Below, in pieces: positions 58,486-64,000 of a stretch of 64,000 bases of DNA (its first letter is position 1; every line of letters starts with the position of its first letter). The stretch comes from Sarcocystis neurona (taxonomy: Eukaryota; Apicomplexa; Conoidasida; Eucoccidiorida; Sarcocystidae): assembly GCA_000727475.1 (NCBI GenBank), contig KL647292.1, forward strand, positions 943,424 through 1,007,423. Direction: 5' to 3'. Below the pieces are notes generated by a model. That model worked only from the letters and a program-made list of their open reading frames with translations. It did no database searches and was not told where the DNA came from. A program made the translations under genes and the position numbers.

Positions 58486-58609
58486 CAGCAGCGTGATACG
58501 TCAACGGGCTGGTACGTTGCTTGCACTACGGGCGCATTCTGAGTCGTTACTTGCTTGCGTAGGGTGGCAAGCGGAGAGTGCGCACCACGATTCTGGGCCA
58601 GCTGCATTT

Positions 58610-58625
58610 GTGCAAAATTTTGCAC
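58610..58625. other. Perfect 16-bp palindrome
   Basis: GTGCAAAATTTTGCAC is a perfect palindrome without spacer, second of the three in this cluster. Confidence 0.6.
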
Positions 58626-58639
58626 GCAATTTTACAGTA

Positions 58640-58667
58640 ACGTGCTGGCTTTTACAAGCCAGCACGT
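58640..58667. other. Stem-loop, 12-bp stem and 4-base loop
   Basis: ACGTGCTGGCTT and AAGCCAGCACGT are exact reverse complements separated by TTAC. It could form a stable hairpin in either strand's RNA. It lacks a T-tract, and intrinsic terminators are not expected in this lineage. Confidence 0.65.
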
Positions 58668-58684
58668 ACGGGACATACGTCTAG

Positions 58685-60387
58685 AAAACCCCTCAAGAGG
58701 AGTTAACGGATACAGAAGTCCCGAGCATTCGCATCTTGTAGGAGCTGCAGGGGTGAATGCGCACCTCTGGTGCGTACAACAAAGGATATATACTCAAGGA
58801 CTGCCCTGCACAGTGGTCGAGAATCATACCTGTACTTCCAGGCAAGGTATGCTTCGTCAGGCGAAACGCGTGAGCACTGCACGGCGTGCAGAAACGCATG
58901 CGTATACATAAATGTGCAGAAATTTTTCTGGATTTGCATGACCTACGCGTAAAACTCCTCAATTGCATCGTAGCGTGTTGTAACTTCAAGGCTGCAGGTG
59001 AAGTCATAGCGGCTGAAGTCGTATTATTCTACAGGAAGGTGTCAGCAGGCCGGCGCGACCCGCGCCCGGTTGGAAACGCGAAGCTGCCTCGACGATTATG
59101 GTCCGGTGGGCTTTGTGCGGTGTACCTGTACGTCGCACCAAAATTATGGGCCCCCTTTATAAAACGCTTCCGTGGATGCGGCTTAGTCTAGCACGCTTTA
59201 CTCTAGTGCGCCTCCATCAAGCCTGCGTAGCTCGTGCATTCCTTACCCACAGGATCCTGCGTGAACAGAGAAAAAATGTCAACGCGTAAGAAGGATGCAA
59301 GGAGAGCTGACGGCCACGGCCACCAGATGACGGCAATGCTATATAAAATGGGGTTCCGACTGAAGCAGGGAACAGGGTTGCCACAGAGATCGCACGGGGA
59401 GTAAGGCTGGATATGCTTGGGGGGGCTGCGAAACAACTGGATTCCTTAACAAAACTCCTATTAGCGTGCGTAATCGGTGTCCTACATATGTGTGTTAGTA
59501 CAGCTGTATACTGGCATATATATAATAGTTGCACTGCAGGGCACCTTCACTGTGCGTCTACGACTGTGGAGAACACAGTCATTACTACAGTCCAGAAAAC
59601 GTTTTGTGGGTGGCCGTGGCAGTAGACGTACGTCCACGTACACCGGCGCGTATGCGTGTACCTTTACAGATAACCAAAGGCGTACGCCCAGCACAGAGAG
59701 AGAGATGAAAAGATGCTTTGCCTGCGCGCAGCAGCGCTTCGCGAAGGATGGCAATTATCCGAAGTCGAGCTTTGTTGTGCGCGGTGGAGCTCACCGTCGT
59801 GCAAAGAGAAGCAGTGGCAGATATTAAACGGGTGCTGCCATCTTCTTTGCAAGGCCGCTGCCAGATCTGCGTCTACAGTGTATGGGTTCATGAAAGTGTA
59901 GAGCTTTAAGCTCCATCAGTACATTATCTCTGGCGGCGTAGCGGGGAATACAGCCCTTTGCCTCCAGTATTGCTGCATGTAATACTGACGCCGTAGGTAC
60001 GCGGTCGGTGGGGATTTATCTTGGTACGCGTTACTTCGTCACCGGGAGGTATAAACAGCTGTGTTCCACAAACTCATGACGTATATCTCTGCTTGCAGGT
60101 GTATGCGGATCGGTCACACCAGCCAGTGTACCAACGTATATGCCTGCGTTAGTCTAGATAGGTTGGCGCACTGGACTTTGCCACGCAGGCGTACGTACGA
60201 GCCACAGATTCGCTCGCGGGCTCATGTTACAAAGAATGAGAAGAAATGGGAAGCGTGAGTGTACATCCTTCTCCAGAGAAGGTTGACGCATACCATCACT
60301 CCTGGCGAGAACGAATGATGTGCTCTTGCTGTGACGCACAAGGGTGCGCGTGCCTTTAGAGGCTAAAGTACGCCACGGCATTGCCTT
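58685..60387. other. No gene recognised
   Basis: Short overlapping frames occur on both strands, none with motifs or paired splice sites. Sequence is of mixed composition with ACGTACGT-like simple stretches and little triplet bias, suggesting intergenic DNA. Confidence 0.4.
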
Positions 60388-60960
60388 TCATGCCGCTGCG
60401 AGGAGCAGAAACACCTCGTTCAGCAGTGACACGCCCAACTCTCGCAGCGCTCCGCGTGAGCCCACGTGTGACGTATATGGTAGGCTTCTGCCACTTGTCT
60501 CCGACGTGGTGTAACGAAGTGCTGTAGTCAACATTTGAAGAAAGTGCTTTTGTTTGTAAAGAGGAACAGACGCAGCAGCAACGGAAGTCTCGCCTGACGT
60601 GCAGGAGGAAGACGCTACTAGTGATCGCGTTGCCTCACGCTCGAAATCTCCGAATTCCAGTCGACGTCTTCGCGGACGAACCAAGTAGAGCTTTGAAGAG
60701 CTTGCAGACCGCCATCCACGGCCGAACAAGTTGCGTTGGTAGAAGCGGCCGGGGAGAGACACCCTGTCTGGCACCGTGTGCCACGCGGTACAACGTAGTC
60801 TGCTTGCTACACGAGAAATCAGATTCCAGAAATGGGCAGCACTCGGTGATACATCAACTCTGCGTACGTCTGAGTGCACCGGTGGATCACGTGCCGACCA
60901 GTGCGCACGGACATTTGTAATGCCGCGTCGCCTCTTACACTGGTACACGCATACATTCAC
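60388..60960 (-). CDS. Candidate minus-strand terminal exon, unknown
   Basis: A minus-strand frame of about 190 codons closes at 60388. Its second half (from about 60750 down) is Arg/Ser-rich, then mixed, and ends in a Leu/Ala-rich tail that is less repetitive than typical chance frames. A possible acceptor precedes it (GTGCCAGACAG at about 60770). It could be a downstream exon of the DEP-like gene at 61850-63838, whose second exon contains a possible alternative donor (AAGCAC|GTAGGG), or chance; the antisense frame at 60621-60920 is also open. Confidence 0.22.
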   Translation of the reverse strand: MNVCVYQCKRRRGITNVRAHWSARDPPVHSDVRRVDVSPSAAHFWNLISRVASRLRCTAWHTVPDRVSLPGRFYQRNLFGRGWRSASSSKLYLVRPRRRRLEFGDFEREATRSLVASSSCTSGETSVAAASVPLYKQKHFLQMLTTALRYTTSETSGRSLPYTSHVGSRGALRELGVSLLNEVFLLLAAA

Positions 60961-61849
60961 GAAGCCGAGCTACGAGATAAAGCGCGGATGCAGTTGAACT
61001 GGATCCGCGCTCCGATCTGTCACCTTCGCTTCGTTGCACACAAATACGGGGTTCAACTCTCAGCACAACATGACGTACGCGGACTATATTTGCGCCACGC
61101 GCAGAAATAGCCAAGTTGTGTCACGAATTAACTCTGCAAAAGCGCTAATTTCCCCGGGACTGGCTCTGTGCACGACACACTCCACAGCACAGCTAAACGT
61201 GCAATACACATTTACTCGGGCACAATCTTTCAAAAGTATTGTAAGCCTTAAGGATTCTGTCAAATAAAATAAGGACGCAGGACGAAAGGTGGAGACCCAC
61301 TCTGATGCGCTTCACAGGCACAGGGGTCTCGAGGGTGCGTCGGCAACACGACATTCGTGCACATTCGCAAAAGGCATCACTATCACCTGAGGAAACATCG
61401 CCAGCTCAAAAGTGCGTATATCAGGTGAAGTATCACGCTGTCTGAAATTGTGAATGTGGTCGCACACATCTGCCAGTCATCATCAAACTGAAGCTGCAGT
61501 AAATGCCGGACACCTCACTCCACGATCCATCGAAAAGTCTTACCACTTCTTCCATTGAAGCACGTATAAGACACGATCGCCGCAAAAGCGCACCGTGAAA
61601 GGCTTTAATTTTAGTCGCAGCGGAGGACATTGCATCTACTTACAAAACACTCAGGACTGAACCGAGAATTATGCTGGCTCAGCAAGGGCAAGTATCGTCC
61701 GTGTCAGTAAAGTTCTTTTACCAGGTTTGCCTGCTCGTGCAAAAGTACACGTCACTCAACCGAGCTTGGGTGTACTGCGTGTGTGGGGGAGCATCGGAGG
61801 AGAAAATTAGACACACATGAAGGAAACTGGGAAGACGCGCAGATGTTCA
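60961..61849. other. No gene recognised
   Basis: 3' flank of the DEP-like gene. Short frames only, including 61034-61267 on the plus strand, with no motif or splice support. Confidence 0.4.
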
Positions 61850-63838
61850 TCAGAGTTCGTCGTGAGTCAACGAGCGGGAATGTCGTGCTTTCGGCGGATT
61901 ATCATCGCCCTCTGCATATTCATACATTTGCGCCCCTACGTGCTTCGCGTCCGTGTTCCTCCTCCAAGGCAGGCCGCCTGCATGCTTGAATAAGCGCTCG
62001 AGTTCGCGGTCAGGCAGGGACAGTTTTATCTTGTCTCGTGTGAACTGACTGCGCAGAAAGTCCCGCACGTACTCGAGGTGTAGAAAAGGACTTGTCGTGG
62101 GCATTCCTTCAAATATTTTGAAGTGAGACGAGGCGTCAAAGACCGAGCGAAGATGTTTTGCCACTGCAAATCTGCAGAAACGAAAGAGAAGATTATGTGT
62201 GAGCCGGTGTGGAAGGACGGCGCCGAAAGGCCCCGAGGCAGATGCAGCAGTGCACGTTTGTTTCTGTTCATCGGAGAGGCATAAAAGGGACTGGGATGGA
62301 TATGCTCTATCAGCACTCCCTGTCCTGAACGGGCGAGGAAGAACGCGAGCCATGTGTACGGACGTACGAGCACCAGCACGGACCGGAGATGCAGTAGCTA
62401 GCAGTGTGTATGCAGCGAGGTCTGGGGATCACGCAGCGTGCACACGGTATCCATGATTTCTGTGCGAGCGCACCTTTTACTTGGAATTCGCGCAGCTGTG
62501 GTTGTCACGCACTCAGCACACTGTACGAGGGTGCGTGTGTGTTCCGTATGCTGCGAAACGGTCACGCAGAAAGCGGAGTGGTTCCCAGACGGGGCTCCTT
62601 CTTCCGTGCATAGAATCGATGAGGAGTTACAATGCTGAATCGTGCGTATAGACGTACGATGCATACGGTCGGAAATGAGGCAAAGAAGCCATTGCTTTTC
62701 ATAATGTTACTGGACCACTCCGCTGTGAAAGAGAGGAGACTGCTGCACAATGGTGGCTGCGTACACGCGTGCATATATATTGTATATATAATGTTTATAC
62801 ATGCATATGTGCAGCTGAATACACTGCAGTGCAGTATACCTGCATCTATCTTTGCATGGCTACAAATGTCCGTATACAGGGTACAAACACATGTTAACAC
62901 TGTGCATTATTGCATATGTGTAGGTGGGTGCGTGCCAGGAGGTATACATGTGCATAAACAGCTGACGAGCATTCTGACGCGCACAGCGGGCTAGTGCTTC
63001 AAGTGTCGTGCTGCAGGTTTTCTACGTAGTGGCTGTAGCTGAAGTCTTTACGAACTCCTGAGCCACTGAAGTAGTTTTGGTGTACCAAAAGGAGTGATTG
63101 CGCATAGATTTCGCTATGCCTGCAGATGTTCTGTAGTAAAAAGGCGCCAACGGCTTCCCTACCCACGCAGGTCGTACTCGTGTTCACCCACACGACGCTC
63201 CGAGTACGTACACAAAGCACAGGACTGCGAAAACGCGACAATACGGACTTGATCCGGCCGCAGAAGTCGTCTGCTTCGTCCACTGTTAAGGCAGCAAGCC
63301 TGCCTGTCAGCACCTTCTTCCCCCATGGAACTTTCAGATGTTCCGCTGCATGCCGCAGCATCGAATCCAGGTCTAGGGGCTGCTCTGGCCACACAATATG
63401 GAACAGCGGGGGATCAGCAGCGGATTGATCAGCACGCGACTCTTTCGTACGTGACGACGCCCCCACTGCGGAGCCGTAAATCCCGTCCCACGATCCACTG
63501 GCGTGCAGCGGGGAGGTTGTTGCTGACTTCGGTTGTTCAGACTGTTTGTGGGGAAAGTAAGCAGCAGCAGCCGTGAACTGGTGCACGGAAAAGCAGAGAA
63601 ACAGCAGCAGGGCAGCCACACTCCTCAATTGGAGGGTGTCAAGTTGCAGCAAAGACGATTCCGGGCATCTGCAGGCCGCAGTAGTCTTCGAATTGTTTGC
63701 ATGGAACACCTGTCTCCTTCTTCCTTCTCCTGCGGGGGTCCAATACTGGAGGCCAGTTGAGCGTTTTGACGGTCGCCACGAATATTTCGAGTGCGGCGCA
63801 CACGAGGCTACCGCAGAATGGTGTTGTCGGGCCATCAT
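61850..63838 (-). CDS. Membrane-anchored protein with DEP-like domain, at least 2 exons, about 366 aa
   Basis: Exon 1 is 63838-63052 (262 codons plus one base) from an ATG with an in-frame TAA 21 bases upstream; exon 2 is 62163-61850. The junction (GTTC|GTAAAG donor, TTTGCAG acceptor) keeps frame. Residues 73-95 are hydrophobic and preceded by a basic, acid-free 40-residue start, suggesting a signal anchor or a targeting leader. Residues 193-281 resemble a DEP domain: a helix, then STTCVGREAVGAFLL (family C-F-x-G-x-E-A-V-x-W-L), a helix ending in a QSLL.VHQNYF-like block, and after the intron an F-D-x-S-x-x-F-K-I-F ending (family F-x-D-x-x-x-Y-R-F). DEP domains bind membranes or G-protein partners. 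The Trp of the family motif is Phe here. The C-terminal 85 residues are unrecognised. A donor in exon 2 could extend the gene. Confidence 0.6.
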
Positions 63839-64000
63839 GAGGTGACACAGAAGATATTACCTGACAAACGGGGAATATCACGCGGAGTTACGCCACCCGG
63901 TGTCATCGGGGGAATATCACTGGAGGCTGTTCGTACGGTTTCAAAACCGTGGAACGTATTCACGCTCTGGAGATGACACTGAAGTCATGGGGTCTTTTTT
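63839..64000 (-). promoter_or_regulatory. Upstream flank with repeated GGGAATATCAC element
   Basis: GGGAATATCAC occurs twice in the same orientation, at 63871-63881 and 63910-63920, 39 bp apart and within 85 bp of the start codon of the minus-strand gene. On the gene's sense strand it reads GTGATATTCCC. It is a candidate promoter element; the evidence is position and repetition only. Confidence 0.25.

Overview
The window reads as nuclear DNA of a coccidian apicomplexan, most like Eimeria or Cyclospora. Base composition is near balanced. CAG/GCA/AGC-type triplets saturate exons and CTG/GCT-type triplets saturate introns, giving proteins rich in runs of Ala, Gln and Ser. Introns are classic (GT-AG, long pyrimidine tracts), and non-coding stretches carry many (TA)n and (ACAT)n arrays. 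No bacterial features (operons, Shine-Dalgarno sites), IS elements, CRISPR arrays, rRNA or tRNA genes were found.

Layout: 1-761 is a repetitive, Val/Ala/Ser-rich possible exon cut by the window edge. 762-12523 has no gene I can defend. 12524-18469 (-) is a 1981-codon, Ala/Gln/Ser-rich reading frame of unknown function. 18470-28166 is triplet-rich, with tandem duplications and only weak coding candidates. 28167-31901 (+) encodes a 1244-residue membrane protein with a disordered N-terminal half and about nine membrane segments. 31902-37544 is mostly empty, with a weak divergent minus-strand candidate next to the following gene.

Three spliced genes were rebuilt by hand from splice sites and family motifs. 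37545-48077 (+) is a seven-exon, 420-residue RsmB/NOP2/Sun-type RNA cytosine-5 methyltransferase; its motif VI cysteine is replaced by alanine, and one intron appears to be GC-AG. 50460-57258 (-) is a four-exon, 161-residue CHCHD2/CHCHD10/MIX17-like mitochondrial protein with four cysteines exactly ten residues apart. 61850-63838 (-) is a two-exon protein of at least 366 residues with one membrane segment and a DEP-like region that crosses the intron. The methyltransferase and CHCHD genes converge; between them lies a 345-bp tandem duplication.

The recognisable genes are unrelated housekeeping-type genes, two of which point to organelles, and no pathway cluster is apparent. Short exons sit in introns of 0.5-2.9 kb, so most long open frames are compositional shadows. 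Start sites, UTRs and further exons are not resolved without transcript data.
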